Part shown: in pieces, positions 11,571 to 19,891 of the stretch
How the letters are laid out: every line of letters starts with the position of its first letter
How positions within the stretch are numbered: the stretch's first letter is position 1
Virus record (IMG/VR): IMGVR_UViG_3300025732_000020
Span: 1-64,000 of that record
Direction: 5' to 3' (one strand)
Length of the DNA: 64,000 nucleotides
Origin: a virus
Made by a program: the position numbers and the translations under genes
Notes under the pieces: model-generated
The model's input: the letters and a program-made list of their open reading frames with translations, nothing else
Database searches by the model: none
Told to the model about the DNA's origin: nothing

Positions 11571-14264
11571 ATGTCAAAACTGAACAATCTTGGGTACGTT
11601 GTCCTTTCAGATTCAATGAACTCCAAGGTATTTGGAGATGAAGTCCAGTCCACTCAGGTAAATAGTAAGACCCTCTCCTCTATCAAAGAAGAGATGGAAA
11701 AGTTTGGGGTAGAATTTCCAGTTAAAAATCCTGATAACTTCTTTATCGAGGACTTCTCTCTGCCCCAACTTAAAGCAGGTAATATTAAAGACCACTTTGA
11801 CAAGATCTCTAAGGAACTCTGTGAAGATCAAGTCAAAATTATGAAAGACTTCGCATATACTGACATCCCAGATACCCCCGACCGAACAACTTTTTTCCTT
11901 TATGCCGGATGGGTAAAATATCCCTTTAATGGGTCCCCAGAGATTGTTGATGGAATCGAAGAAGATATTGCTGTTTATGACTGTGAGACCTTCGTAAAAG
12001 GAAGTGACTTCGGCCATCCTATCTTGGCCACCGCTGTGACTTCAAAGGCTTATTATATTTGGATGCATGAGGCATTTGTAAATACTAAAAAAACCTACCA
12101 ACCTACTCTTGTACCTATTGGAAGTAAGGATAAGATTCTTATTGCTCATAACGTAGCGTTTGACCGAGCTCGGACTCAAGAGGCATATACCCTTGGTAAG
12201 ACTAATCTGTGGTTTGATACCATGTCTGCTCATATTAATGTAAGTGGATTGGCTTCTGGTCAGCGTTGGTGGTATCTCCAGAAAGCCGCAAAGAAAGCCT
12301 CTTACAAGGCGGATCCTGTGTGGGCTGATAAGGGAGCTATGAACAATCTCATTGATTGTTATAACTTTCACTGCCAACCAATGGTCCCTCTTGAGCAGGA
12401 AGATAAGAAGATTCGTAATATCTTCGTCGACGCCTCTTCTATGGAAGAATTCGTACCCGAACGAGATGATCTGATTGCGTATGCTCTGAATGACGTAAAA
12501 ATCACCTTCGAGTTATACTCGATTCTTTTCCTCAAATACATCCAGAATAACCCTTCACTGACAACTCTCATCGGGCATTTTGGGATTTCTTCTGCTCATC
12601 TTCCTGTTGTTAACGACTGGGAAAAGTGGTTTGCTGACTGTGAAAAACAGTGGGAGGATTCAATCTCTCGCCAAGAAGAGATTCTCAGCGAAATGGCGCA
12701 AGAAGTATATCAATCATGGAACGAGGGGGAGTTGACTGATGAAGACATCAAAGTAGATCCGTGGCTTTCACAACTCGACTGGGAAGCAAACTTCAAACTC
12801 ACTAAGACCGGTAAACCCAGTTCAAAGTGGTATGGAGTACCTAAATGGGTAAGAAGTGTCTCTTCTAAGGAACTTGTTAATGGAAAGCCAGTAATTCAAG
12901 GTATCTCTACTAAAAACCGTCTTTCCCACCTCCTCCTTCGTCTTAAGTGGAACGATCAACCGATCCATTTCTTTACTGATAAGGGCTGGTGCTTCATGGA
13001 TGAGGAACTTGGGGATTATATCCGTATTCCCCATCCTGACGGAGAAGGAGTTAATGTCGGCGGTGTATTAACCAAGGATTATGCAGAGGACTTTGAGTCA
13101 GGTCAACTTAGTTCTGATCTTTCAGAAGCCAAAGAACTTATCAAGTTGGCAATTAATGTTGCATATTGGACATCCGTTCGGAGTCGGGTGAGAGAACAAC
13201 TCGTGGAGACAATCAAGACCCCCGAAGGTAAGAAGTTCAAGATGATTGTTCCGGCCGCTGTACCCCACAACACCTCAACTAACCGCGCAGGGGAAAATCT
13301 CTGGTTGACTGTTCCTGATCCTAAGTATGACAAGATTGGAAGTGAAATTAAGACCCGCGTTCAAGCACCTGAAGGATACGTATTTGTCCAGTCTGACTTT
13401 GACGCTCAAGAAGCTGTAGTTGCCTCGATTTTTGCCGATTCATACCACAAAGTCGCCGGAAGTACTCAGTTCTCCCACTCCATCCTTGCGGGGTCTAAAG
13501 ACGATGGGACGGACATGCACTCGATGACAGCTAAGGCCATTGGCATCTCCCGAGCTGTGGCTAAAGGATGTAATTATGGCATGTTGTATGGATGTGGGGC
13601 TAAGACTCTTGCAAACACGATCCGTAAGGGGAATAAAAATATCCCTATGAAGCAAGCAGTTGAAATGGGTAATAAACTAATTAAAATTAAGAAAGGTGAG
13701 AAGGCGTCTCGTGTATCTCAGACTTTGATCGGCGGGTCTGATTCCTATGCCTACAATGAGATGGCTCGGATTGCTAACATGCCAGTTCCCATTAACCCCC
13801 TCAGCGGTACCAAAATGTCTACGGCGTTTCGTCCTACTTCAGTGGGGACTGATTTTTGGACAATGCGTAACAACTGGTGCATCCAATCCACAGGAAGTGC
13901 CATGCTTCATGCCTTTATGACTGCCATGGAGTGGTTAATTAAGGATAATAGCCTCAACGCAGAGTTTTGCATGAGTGTCCATGATAGTATTCTCTATATC
14001 TGCCCTGAGAACCAAGCAGAAAAGGTCGCAGCTTTGTTCCAAGTAGCTCATGCTTGGTGCTGGGCTTGGATGAGGTATAACTACGGGATCTATGAACTTC
14101 CAGTAGCAAATGCTTGGCTCTCTTCCATTGAGATCGATAAGATCTTCCGTAAAGCCGCCACTGCAAACACTAAGACCGTTTCTCAGCAAAAATCCGAACT
14201 TGATGGTGAATCTCGAACCATCCAAGATCTCATCCCAATTTTCAACTCTATGTTTACAAAATGA
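11571..14264 (+). CDS. Family A DNA polymerase, mitochondrial Pol-gamma-like
   Basis: An 897-residue replicative polymerase with 3'-5' exonuclease. Exo I is VYDCET (Asp137, Glu139), Exo II HNVAFDR (Asp198), Exo III YALND (Tyr304, Asp308). Motif A is QSDFDAQE (Asp609), motif B is GISRAVAKGCNYGMLYG, and motif C is MSVHDSI (Asp805; HDS in place of the usual HDE). Segments specific to mitochondrial Pol gamma, recalled from the human enzyme, are shared: DTMSxH, ISGL-like SGLASGQR, GTDMHSxTA, NYGxxYGxG, and WCIQSTG...LHxFMxAMEWL. The C-terminal helix IEIDKIFRKA is another. The human spacer is largely absent. Chan et al. (2011) reported Pol-gamma homologues in Acaryochloris phages. No helicase or primase is in view. 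Confidence 0.93.
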   Translation: MSKLNNLGYVVLSDSMNSKVFGDEVQSTQVNSKTLSSIKEEMEKFGVEFPVKNPDNFFIEDFSLPQLKAGNIKDHFDKISKELCEDQVKIMKDFAYTDIPDTPDRTTFFLYAGWVKYPFNGSPEIVDGIEEDIAVYDCETFVKGSDFGHPILATAVTSKAYYIWMHEAFVNTKKTYQPTLVPIGSKDKILIAHNVAFDRARTQEAYTLGKTNLWFDTMSAHINVSGLASGQRWWYLQKAAKKASYKADPVWADKGAMNNLIDCYNFHCQPMVPLEQEDKKIRNIFVDASSMEEFVPERDDLIAYALNDVKITFELYSILFLKYIQNNPSLTTLIGHFGISSAHLPVVNDWEKWFADCEKQWEDSISRQEEILSEMAQEVYQSWNEGELTDEDIKVDPWLSQLDWEANFKLTKTGKPSSKWYGVPKWVRSVSSKELVNGKPVIQGISTKNRLSHLLLRLKWNDQPIHFFTDKGWCFMDEELGDYIRIPHPDGEGVNVGGVLTKDYAEDFESGQLSSDLSEAKELIKLAINVAYWTSVRSRVREQLVETIKTPEGKKFKMIVPAAVPHNTSTNRAGENLWLTVPDPKYDKIGSEIKTRVQAPEGYVFVQSDFDAQEAVVASIFADSYHKVAGSTQFSHSILAGSKDDGTDMHSMTAKAIGISRAVAKGCNYGMLYGCGAKTLANTIRKGNKNIPMKQAVEMGNKLIKIKKGEKASRVSQTLIGGSDSYAYNEMARIANMPVPINPLSGTKMSTAFRPTSVGTDFWTMRNNWCIQSTGSAMLHAFMTAMEWLIKDNSLNAEFCMSVHDSILYICPENQAEKVAALFQVAHAWCWAWMRYNYGIYELPVANAWLSSIEIDKIFRKAATANTKTVSQQKSELDGESRTIQDLIPIFNSMFTK

Positions 14265-14437
14265 AACATTTTAAATACGGGGCAAATGTAAAGTTCCTAG
14301 GCGGATGTAATTATGATCATATTTTGATCAAAAATCAGGTATATTTTGTAGAAAAGACCCTTTCAGAGGGATACGTTATTCTTAGAGGAATCCATGGAAA
14401 ATTTAACTCAGACTGCTTCGAACAGACAACCAAATAA
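14261..14437 (+). CDS. Hypothetical 58-residue protein
   Basis: The ATG overlaps the polymerase stop (ATGA). A beta-rich protein (KYGANVKFLGGCNYDHILIK, YFVEKTLSEGYVILRGIHG) that may be a small SH3- or Tudor-like barrel. It overlaps the following gene's start by 44 nt in a different frame. Confidence 0.6.
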   Translation: MKHFKYGANVKFLGGCNYDHILIKNQVYFVEKTLSEGYVILRGIHGKFNSDCFEQTTK

Positions 14438-14756
14438 AATGAGTTGGTGGACATATATCTCCACGCATCTCATCCCTGTATGGCTCAAGTCCTTTGAAGA
14501 TAACTTCAGGATGTGGAGGGACTTGATGACTGGCAACTATGCCAATTATGCCCTTCTTGATGATGACGATCCGTTTACAGAATGTTATGAGTGGTTCTGG
14601 GCATCTATTAACATGGACGAGACCTATCCGAAAGAGTTCTTGGAGTATCTACAGGATTTATGTGATAGGATAGATAGCGGAGAAGAAGAACTTGTTCCCA
14701 TGGATCTTGACCAACTTAAAAGAATTGAAGAACTACTCGAGGATGTAGAATCATGA
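14394..14756 (+). CDS. Hypothetical protein, 120 residues
   Basis: Trp/Asp/Glu-rich helical protein. AGAGGA upstream of ATG 14394 is a good ribosome site, but that start lies inside the previous gene; ATG 14439, 1 nt after the previous stop, would give 105 residues. The C-terminus is a strongly acidic helix (RIEELLEDVES). Function unknown. Confidence 0.65.
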   Translation: MENLTQTASNRQPNKMSWWTYISTHLIPVWLKSFEDNFRMWRDLMTGNYANYALLDDDDPFTECYEWFWASINMDETYPKEFLEYLQDLCDRIDSGEEELVPMDLDQLKRIEELLEDVES

Positions 14757-15073
14757 AAAAATTACCTTATTTTAGACTAATTGAGTTTGTTCGGAGATGG
14801 GATTATGGCCACGAGTTCTATGTTTCATTCTTCAAAACATCTAAGTTTGTAGTATTACAAATTGCCATTGACTACAGCGAATATCCAGGTTGGCCATATC
14901 TGCAAATAACCTCAGGAATGGGCAAACTCTTCGGTATTTTGCTCAATGTCTGGAAAATTGGCATTTCCTTTGATCTATGCGGTTATCCTTGGAGATTTGT
15001 CATAGACGATATGGAAGAATATCCAACTCTTAAGGAACTATGCGAGGATTCCGATGAAACCCCTCCCCAGTGA
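14753..15073 (+). CDS. Hypothetical protein, 106 residues
   Basis: ATGA overlap with the upstream gene. Aromatic-rich beta protein with a hydrophobic stretch KLFGILLNVWKIGISFDLC and an acidic tail. The LFG...K.G.S pattern resembles the 85-residue product at 18220-18477, so the two may be distant paralogues. Confidence 0.65.
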   Translation: MKKLPYFRLIEFVRRWDYGHEFYVSFFKTSKFVVLQIAIDYSEYPGWPYLQITSGMGKLFGILLNVWKIGISFDLCGYPWRFVIDDMEEYPTLKELCEDSDETPPQ

Positions 15074-15236
15074 TTGGGACCTGAGAATCATGTGGACTGT
15101 GGCCACCTCATCCAGTATAGAAGGTGGCCCACCAGCCTATGCCAGGTTTGCCAAAATGTTGTATGATAGTCTTGGTGATGAGGAATCTTGCTATGAACTC
15201 TTTGAAAGAAAAGAAAGCCCTTCTCAAGAAACTTGA
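15054..15236 (+). CDS. Hypothetical 60-residue protein
   Basis: It starts 20 nt inside the previous gene and overlaps the next gene's start. Mixed helix with WDLRIMW and YARFAKMLYDSLGDEE. Function unknown. Confidence 0.5.
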   Translation: MKPLPSDWDLRIMWTVATSSSIEGGPPAYARFAKMLYDSLGDEESCYELFERKESPSQET

Positions 15237-15483
15237 GGGGGCCTATACCACTTGTTTTGATTGTGGGCGGGAGTATGGGGTGTATTCGGTTGGGTGCTCA
15301 TCCGTATGGACAGGAGAGTGCAATGTTTGTGGGAAAGAATCTCGAGTGACCGAAGCACGAGACTTTGGTTATTTCTCCAAACAAATTCGCCAACTTAAAA
15401 AAGAAATCAAGGATGAAACGAGTAACTGTAAAGCCAAAAAGCTCAAAAGCAAAGAATCGACTAGCCAATCTGATGGGGAATAA
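15193..15483 (+). CDS. Zinc-ribbon-like small protein, 96 residues
   Basis: CFDCG and CNVCG, separated by about 25 residues, look like a four-Cys zinc ribbon near the N-terminus. A basic Lys-rich helical tail follows (IRQLKKEIKDE, KAKKLKSKE). ATG 15193 with GAGGA upstream was chosen because it gives the compact domain. It could bind nucleic acid; that is inference. Confidence 0.6.
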   Translation: MNSLKEKKALLKKLEGAYTTCFDCGREYGVYSVGCSSVWTGECNVCGKESRVTEARDFGYFSKQIRQLKKEIKDETSNCKAKKLKSKESTSQSDGE

Positions 15484-15607
15484 TCCCATTTGTATTGTAG
15501 AACAAGACAAAGGAGACGGAATGCTTTTCTTAGCGTCAGAAAACCAAAAGTACTTCTTCTGGGTAAACATCAATGATTTCTGGGAATGTGATTGGGAGGT
15601 ACTATGA
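15413..15607 (+). CDS. Small conserved-type cyanophage protein, 64 residues
   Basis: Basic N-terminus (MKRVTVKPKSSKAKNRLANL) followed by a beta domain (ICIVEQDKGDGMLFLASENQ, KYFFWVNINDFWECDWEVL). I recall very similar short proteins in marine cyanophages, without a function. AAGG precedes ATG 15413; earlier in-frame starts would lie deep in the previous gene. Confidence 0.65.
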   Translation: MKRVTVKPKSSKAKNRLANLMGNNPICIVEQDKGDGMLFLASENQKYFFWVNINDFWECDWEVL

Positions 15608-15786
15608 AACCAAATTTTCATAAAGTTTTGGAGATGGCCCTTGAAGAAGGCGTCCGATTCGGTTATAATCGTGCTCATAAGCATGTAGAGAACCCACATG
15701 AGGATGCCATAGTTGATTGCGTGGTTCAAGGTGCTATGAATTCTATTTCTGAATGGTTTATTTTTGAAGAGGAAGTTTCTGAATGA
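15604..15786 (+). CDS. Hypothetical 60-residue protein
   Basis: The start overlaps the previous stop (ATGA) with GGAGG 6 nt upstream, so the start is secure. A helical protein with several His residues (YNRAHKHVENPHEDAIVDC). Function unknown. Confidence 0.65.
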   Translation: MKPNFHKVLEMALEEGVRFGYNRAHKHVENPHEDAIVDCVVQGAMNSISEWFIFEEEVSE

Positions 15787-16067
15787 GTTTTTCTAAGACT
15801 GTTTCTGTTTGTGCTGCTCTTGCAAGTATCTTTGCTGCTGGTACTGCTGGATGGAAATTGGCAAATGAAAATCAAACGATCCCAGTAGAACAGGGACAAG
15901 ATGTCTCTGTTTTTGAAGAAAAAATTAATAAACTCGAGGAGAAATTAAAAGAAGTGGAGGAAAAACCTACTCCAGAAGCAACATCGGCTCCGATCGTAGT
16001 GCAACAACCTCCCGTTCTTCCTCCTCTGCCACCTGTACCCGAACCTCAACCCGGAGAAGTTGAATGA
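15783..16067 (+). CDS. Membrane-anchored coiled-coil/proline-rich protein
   Basis: Residues 6-26 form a hydrophobic anchor or uncleaved signal, 42-62 a charged coiled coil (EEKINKLEEKLKEVEEK), and 70-94 a Pro-rich tail (PPVLPPLPPVPEPQP). This layout resembles some phage spanin-like or periplasm-spanning proteins, but no lysis gene is next to it, so the role is open. Confidence 0.65.
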   Translation: MSFSKTVSVCAALASIFAAGTAGWKLANENQTIPVEQGQDVSVFEEKINKLEEKLKEVEEKPTPEATSAPIVVQQPPVLPPLPPVPEPQPGEVE

Positions 16068-16276
16068 CTTACGATCAACTCTACGAGCACGTTGTTGCTT
16101 ATGTTGCCATGCCACATACTACTATTACTGTGCATGATAAACGTCGTGCTTGTTTGATTCTGGGTGCATTTATGGAATTTAACCTTGATTGTCTAGATGA
16201 AGGCATAGATCCACGAACACTCGATATTACTAGTTTTATCAACGAGAAACTTGACATTTTGGAAGGTAAGAAATGA
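16064..16276 (+). CDS. Hypothetical 70-residue protein
   Basis: ATGA overlap. A helical protein with an acidic middle (EFNLDCLDEGIDPRTLD) ending in an INEKLDILEGKK helix. Function unknown. Confidence 0.62.
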   Translation: MTYDQLYEHVVAYVAMPHTTITVHDKRRACLILGAFMEFNLDCLDEGIDPRTLDITSFINEKLDILEGKK

Positions 16277-16710
16277 AAACCTATAATCTCACCATCACTG
16301 AAAAGCAGGCACGAGCACTTGTAGATGCTACTGATTTGCTTCAAAGAGTTCAACTGGGTCAGTGGAGAGAAATTCAAGATAATCTACCTCTTCAAAAACC
16401 CATTGATTATGAGGAATTTCATCAAGATATGAGAATTATTGGAGCAATTCTATCCAAACATATGATTGATGGTATTGATGGTGGTGCTTCCTCACTTGGA
16501 GTAGGACATCCAGACCTTCCAGAAAGTAATGGTATTCTTTATGACCTTCATCGGGTCCTTCGTAGGAAACTTTCTGTCGAACGAGCAGTAGAACAGGGTA
16601 TCATTGAGAATGAAAATGTTTCCAGAAATGAAATGCCGATTACTGTAGACTTTGATATTCCTATGAAATGGGGGACTGAACCACTTGCTAAGATGGAAAG
16701 GGTCAGTTGA
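16273..16710 (+). CDS. Hypothetical protein, 145 residues
   Basis: ATGA overlap with the preceding gene. The N-terminal 25 residues (NLTITEKQARALVDATDLLQ) resemble a helical motif seen in small phage proteins. A Gly-rich loop GGASSLGVGHPDLPESNG lies in the middle. It is the last gene before a terminator-promoter module. Function unknown. Confidence 0.68.
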   Translation: MKTYNLTITEKQARALVDATDLLQRVQLGQWREIQDNLPLQKPIDYEEFHQDMRIIGAILSKHMIDGIDGGASSLGVGHPDLPESNGILYDLHRVLRRKLSVERAVEQGIIENENVSRNEMPITVDFDIPMKWGTEPLAKMERVS

Positions 16711-16712
16711 AC

Positions 16713-16759
16713 AACTGGCATAAGGGCATCTCCACAGGTGCTCTTTTTGTCTTATAATA
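16713..16759 (+). repeat. Terminator-promoter module, copy 1
   Basis: AACTGGC, a hairpin, a T-rich stretch and TATAATA within 47 bp. The same arrangement with similar sequence is at 22257-22303. The TATAAT at 16753-16758 would start transcription of the downstream block. Confidence 0.65.
16724..16748 (+). terminator. Rho-independent terminator
   Basis: GGGCATCT/AGGTGCTC (8 bp with two wobble pairs), a CCAC loop and five T. It separates two transcription units of the small-gene array. Confidence 0.75.
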
Positions 16760-16779
16760 ACTTCAGTTCAAATAAACCA

Positions 16780-16950
16780 ATGGACGACCAGCACGCTCTT
16801 GACGTTCAAATTGCTGACACACTTGAGAAGATTCAACACATCAATCCTGTTCTGTATGGCATGTGGTATAGCAAGTTGTACCCTCCTCATGGTGATAACA
16901 AATACTGGACCACTGAAACTCTCGTCCGTTTGAACAACCTTTTGAAATGA
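16780..16950 (+). CDS. Hypothetical 56-residue protein
   Basis: First gene after the terminator-promoter module. ATG 16780 (MDDQHALDVQIADTLEK...) was preferred because an earlier in-frame ATG lies in the terminator. Ends WTTETLVRLNNLLK. Function unknown. Confidence 0.65.
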   Translation: MDDQHALDVQIADTLEKIQHINPVLYGMWYSKLYPPHGDNKYWTTETLVRLNNLLK

Positions 16951-17120
16951 TTAGAGCAATCCTCAATCAGTTCCCTGCTCGCTATGGATCTTATTCTACT
17001 GAAGGTAACAAGATCCGCCGAACATTCTCTAGTGGTTTTAGTTACATCGCAAAAGAATGTAAATCACTACAAGAAGCACAACGCATCGTAAAAGATCTCA
17101 ATCAACTTTTAAGCAAATGA
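16947..17120 (+). CDS. Hypothetical 57-residue protein
   Basis: ATGA overlap with both neighbours. Basic protein (ARYGSYSTEGNKIRRTFSSG, SLQEAQRIVKDLNQLL) that looks like a small alpha/beta domain. Function unknown. Confidence 0.62.
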   Translation: MIRAILNQFPARYGSYSTEGNKIRRTFSSGFSYIAKECKSLQEAQRIVKDLNQLLSK

Positions 17121-17404
17121 CCGAAACCAAAACCTATCCTTACCTCAAATACATTCCACATTTTGTTGCAATTCGGTTGATTGTACTTGGTCCGGTTGCG
17201 ATTGCACAAGCGATAGCAGAGTTTATTTCTAACTCTCTGGACAAAGTATGCCATAAGATTGATAAATTTCTTCCAGAACCTTATATCGAGAAACAAGTAG
17301 AATGGGATCAGTTGCCCAAACGAAATCAAGAAGCGATTGAGTATCTTGCAAAAAAGCGTGATACCACCAAAGAACGAATTCTCATTCAAACTGTGAAACC
17401 ATGA
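17117..17404 (+). CDS. Possible membrane-associated protein, 95 residues
   Basis: A hydrophobic stretch at about 16-37 (FVAIRLIVLGPVAIAQAIAEFI) is followed by an amphipathic, charged C-terminal part. The start is of the CAAATGACCGAA type shared by the array. Function unknown. Confidence 0.65.
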   Translation: MTETKTYPYLKYIPHFVAIRLIVLGPVAIAQAIAEFISNSLDKVCHKIDKFLPEPYIEKQVEWDQLPKRNQEAIEYLAKKRDTTKERILIQTVKP

Positions 17405-17640
17405 CTAGATCATTACCACAAAAAACACATGCAGAGACACTAATCAAAGTCACGGAAGAATACACTCTACTACCCAAAACAGGTGATCGTGCTCGGGTAT
17501 GTATTGCTACTCTCCAATATCTGCTGGATAACTTTGCTTGCAATGTTGAGTATGATGCTGATGGTTGGGGTAATTCTGTTAAATGTGTAGAAACCGAAGA
17601 CATCGAACATCTTATTTACCAACTGCAAAAACTGAAATGA
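17401..17640 (+). CDS. Hypothetical 79-residue protein
   Basis: ATGA overlaps on both sides. Helical, with ICATLQYLLDNFACNVEYDA in the middle and ending HLIYQLQKLK. Function unknown. Confidence 0.62.
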   Translation: MTRSLPQKTHAETLIKVTEEYTLLPKTGDRARVCIATLQYLLDNFACNVEYDADGWGNSVKCVETEDIEHLIYQLQKLK

Positions 17641-17945
17641 TTGAAATCACATTCACCAGAGAAGAACTCCGCCATCTCCACGAATTTCTTCTCAAAAATC
17701 ATCTTCAAGTCAAACAATCAGTGATTGATAAGATTGATAAAGAAGTTATTGCCGATGAAATCTTTGAACTTCTTGGTGATCTTGAGTGTTTGGATGCTAC
17801 TCTTGATGAAGAATGGCAGAACAAACTATGGTATGATGACCCAGAAGATGAGTACACAATTGCTGTAAAGAGAGATCCTAAAATGTGGAATCGCCAAACG
17901 ATTGCTGAACTTAAAACTCTTATTGGTAAACTGGAGGCAAAATGA
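17637..17945 (+). CDS. Hypothetical protein, 102 residues
   Basis: The GAAATGATTGA junction gives the start. N-terminus EITFTREELRHLHEFLLKNH is shared in style with the next gene (IQLDHEQKQQLNRYLNL), and both then have an acidic middle and a Lys-rich end. They may be duplicates. Confidence 0.62.
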   Translation: MIEITFTREELRHLHEFLLKNHLQVKQSVIDKIDKEVIADEIFELLGDLECLDATLDEEWQNKLWYDDPEDEYTIAVKRDPKMWNRQTIAELKTLIGKLEAK

Positions 17946-18223
17946 CCGAAGAAGAGCTCCCAGCATCAAACGAATTCATCACATTTGTACGAATTCAACT
18001 TGACCATGAACAAAAACAACAACTCAATCGTTATCTAAATCTCCATTATCTTGGTGATGTGAATTGTAATGAGTATGATGAGAACTTCAAACTTGTTGCC
18101 AAGTACCCAGAGAAAGAAACAGAGGAGTTCAAAAATGCTATGTGGAGAGCAAATATGGTCAATGAGTATCAAGTAAAAGTTGTGTATGATGTAAATGGTA
18201 AATGTAAATTGGAGCTGCTATGA
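17942..18223 (+). CDS. Hypothetical 93-residue protein
   Basis: ATGA junction (AAAATGACCGAAG). Acidic N-terminus, Asn/Glu-rich centre and a beta hairpin end (EYQVKVVYDVNGKCKLELL). Function unknown. Confidence 0.62.
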   Translation: MTEEELPASNEFITFVRIQLDHEQKQQLNRYLNLHYLGDVNCNEYDENFKLVAKYPEKETEEFKNAMWRANMVNEYQVKVVYDVNGKCKLELL

Positions 18224-18477
18224 AACTCTTCCAATACGATAAAAAAGTTTGGGATGATGGTGATACTGACCGCACTTGGCAGTTTGGTATCTTCAACAAT
18301 AAAACATTATTCTGGGTTCATTATGAAAATCCCAGTCGTTTAGTTTTTAGTGATGGTGGATTACACATCCTGTTCTCATTCTTTACTAATTCTTTATTTG
18401 GAGTGGATTTTCAACTTGGTAAGGTTGGTTTGAGTTTAAACTTTTTTACTGAATACTTTGATGGGTGGGGTGAATGA
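18220..18477 (+). CDS. Hypothetical 85-residue aromatic-rich protein
   Basis: Phe/Trp-rich beta protein (WQFGIFNNKTLFWVHYEN, FSFFTNSLFGVDFQLGKVGL) ending FDGWGE. It resembles the product at 14753-15073 in its LFG...GK.G.S segment. Function unknown. Confidence 0.62.
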   Translation: MKLFQYDKKVWDDGDTDRTWQFGIFNNKTLFWVHYENPSRLVFSDGGLHILFSFFTNSLFGVDFQLGKVGLSLNFFTEYFDGWGE

Positions 18478-18680
18478 CTGACGCAGCATACATAGTTTGG
18501 GAAGCATTCAAAGCAGAATTAATTGTAGAACCCACCGATGATATGAAAGAAGCATTAGCATCTTCTATTCGTGTGATTTCTTCTATCATTCATAGAGATG
18601 GAGTGCTTGAAAATGAACCTTGGCTTACTCATACTGCTCAAGAACTAAATGAAATTGCTGGTGATGTGGAGGCACTCTAA
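18474..18680 (+). CDS. Hypothetical 68-residue helical protein
   Basis: Junction TGAATGACTGA. It ends LNEIAGDVEAL, a motif like the LLELCEELEAL end of the next gene; the two look like tandem duplicates. The following ATG overlaps the stop by 1 nt. Confidence 0.62.
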   Translation: MTDAAYIVWEAFKAELIVEPTDDMKEALASSIRVISSIIHRDGVLENEPWLTHTAQELNEIAGDVEAL

Positions 18681-18931
18681 TGTTTGGTATTGAAAAGGAT
18701 TTCCAAAAGTTAATGGAACAAGTTTATGGACCTCTCAAAAGAAATAAAATGACTAATATGAAAGAAAAAGCAGACAAAGTATTTTCTGTTTATTATGATT
18801 CTCCATACCACGACCTTAATTTACATCTTGCTGCTACTCTCCGTGAAGTCATCAACCAACTCCAACAAAGCCCTGGTGTGATTATGTGTTCTGACCTGTT
18901 AGAATTGTGTGAGGAATTGGAGGCACTATGA
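18680..18931 (+). CDS. Hypothetical 83-residue helical protein
   Basis: The segment YYDSPYHDLNLHLAATLREV and the end MCSDLLELCEELEAL resemble the product at 25297-25587 (DDSPFDRKCIADILEYTIRQ, FCEDLWDVVDAL). This suggests a family spread through the array. Confidence 0.62.
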   Translation: MFGIEKDFQKLMEQVYGPLKRNKMTNMKEKADKVFSVYYDSPYHDLNLHLAATLREVINQLQQSPGVIMCSDLLELCEELEAL

Positions 18932-19269
18932 AAATTTATTCACTCTATTATAAAGACACATTCGTAGTAGCATTTCCAAATCGGGAAGATACTATGAACT
19001 ATGGTAAAAAGCATTATGATGAGTATGCTTGGGATTGTAATATCCTTGAAGAGTATTTGAATAAGACACCTTATCAAATGTATACTCCTCCTTATACTAC
19101 ACCTAATACTATTCCTTGTAGTTCTCCTAATACTACAAAGTTGGTTCATAACTCTCAACCTAATGACCCAAAGCCTTATTTTGATACTTATGGTGGAGTG
19201 AAAGCAGAACCTTATAAAGATGTGAGTATAAGTTGGTATGGAGGTTATAGGGACCATTTGGGATTATGA
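18928..19269 (+). CDS. Hypothetical 113-residue protein
   Basis: A folded N-terminal part (MKIYSLYYKDTFVVAFPNRE) is followed by a low-complexity Pro/Thr/Tyr segment (TPPYTTPNTIPCSSPNTT) and a Tyr/Gly-rich end. ATGA overlaps on both sides. Function unknown. Confidence 0.6.
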   Translation: MKIYSLYYKDTFVVAFPNREDTMNYGKKHYDEYAWDCNILEEYLNKTPYQMYTPPYTTPNTIPCSSPNTTKLVHNSQPNDPKPYFDTYGGVKAEPYKDVSISWYGGYRDHLGL

Positions 19270-19556
19270 ACGAAACACTCAATAAGAACCTCACACTCAT
19301 TCAAGAGGTTGCTACAAAGGCACTTGAAGAACTCAAGAACTCCACAGAACGATTTGGTGGTGTAAATTATGCTGACCTACGAGTGGTGGATGTATGGGTG
19401 AAGTATAGTATTCACGAAGAAGATTTGGAGTATGGTGTGTTGATTGAAGAGTGCTCACCAACTGCTTATGATTTACAGGATTATATGGTATTATATCTTG
19501 TAGAAAATCTTCCCAAACACTTGGGATTGAATGTATCAGTGGAGTTGGATTGGTAA
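19266..19556 (+). CDS. Hypothetical 96-residue protein
   Basis: N-terminal helix (LNKNLTLIQEVATKALEELK) then a beta-rich acidic part ending LNVSVELDW. Function unknown. Confidence 0.62.
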   Translation: MNETLNKNLTLIQEVATKALEELKNSTERFGGVNYADLRVVDVWVKYSIHEEDLEYGVLIEECSPTAYDLQDYMVLYLVENLPKHLGLNVSVELDW

Positions 19557-19558
19557 TT

Positions 19559-19726
19559 ATGACTAAAACCCAATCAGCATTAGAACGAGTTATTATTGAA
19601 CTTGATAGTTGGTGTGATAATTGGACTCCCACATCTTATAATGACCCTCGCATTAGTTTGAGGCAGATCGCTGACCGTGCCCGTGATGTTTTAGAACAGG
19701 AGAAAAATGACTATGATTTTAGATGA
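19559..19726 (+). CDS. Hypothetical 55-residue protein
   Basis: Starts 2 nt after the previous stop. The helical N-terminus QSALERVIIELDSWCDN and NDPRISLRQIADRARDVLEQ segments are typical of small phage helical proteins. It overlaps the next gene by 20 nt. Confidence 0.58.
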   Translation: MTKTQSALERVIIELDSWCDNWTPTSYNDPRISLRQIADRARDVLEQEKNDYDFR

Positions 19727-19886
19727 AGAAGTCATCAAACTTGTGAAAGAACACTTTGAAGAAGATTGGGATGAAAATGATGGTTGGGAGTATTCTGGAA
19801 ACTTTGATGCCTTTGTGAAGTTTGCCCAAGAAATCTTTCAAATGGGTTATAATGAAGGTAGTTATGATATGTCCTACTATGAGTGA
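19707..19886 (+). CDS. Hypothetical acidic 59-residue protein
   Basis: Very acidic (EEVIKLVKEHFEEDWDENDG) with an aromatic end (MGYNEGSYDMSYYE). It starts within the previous gene at AAAAATGACTATG. Function unknown. Confidence 0.57.
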   Translation: MTMILDEEVIKLVKEHFEEDWDENDGWEYSGNFDAFVKFAQEIFQMGYNEGSYDMSYYE

Positions 19887-19891
19887 TAAAG

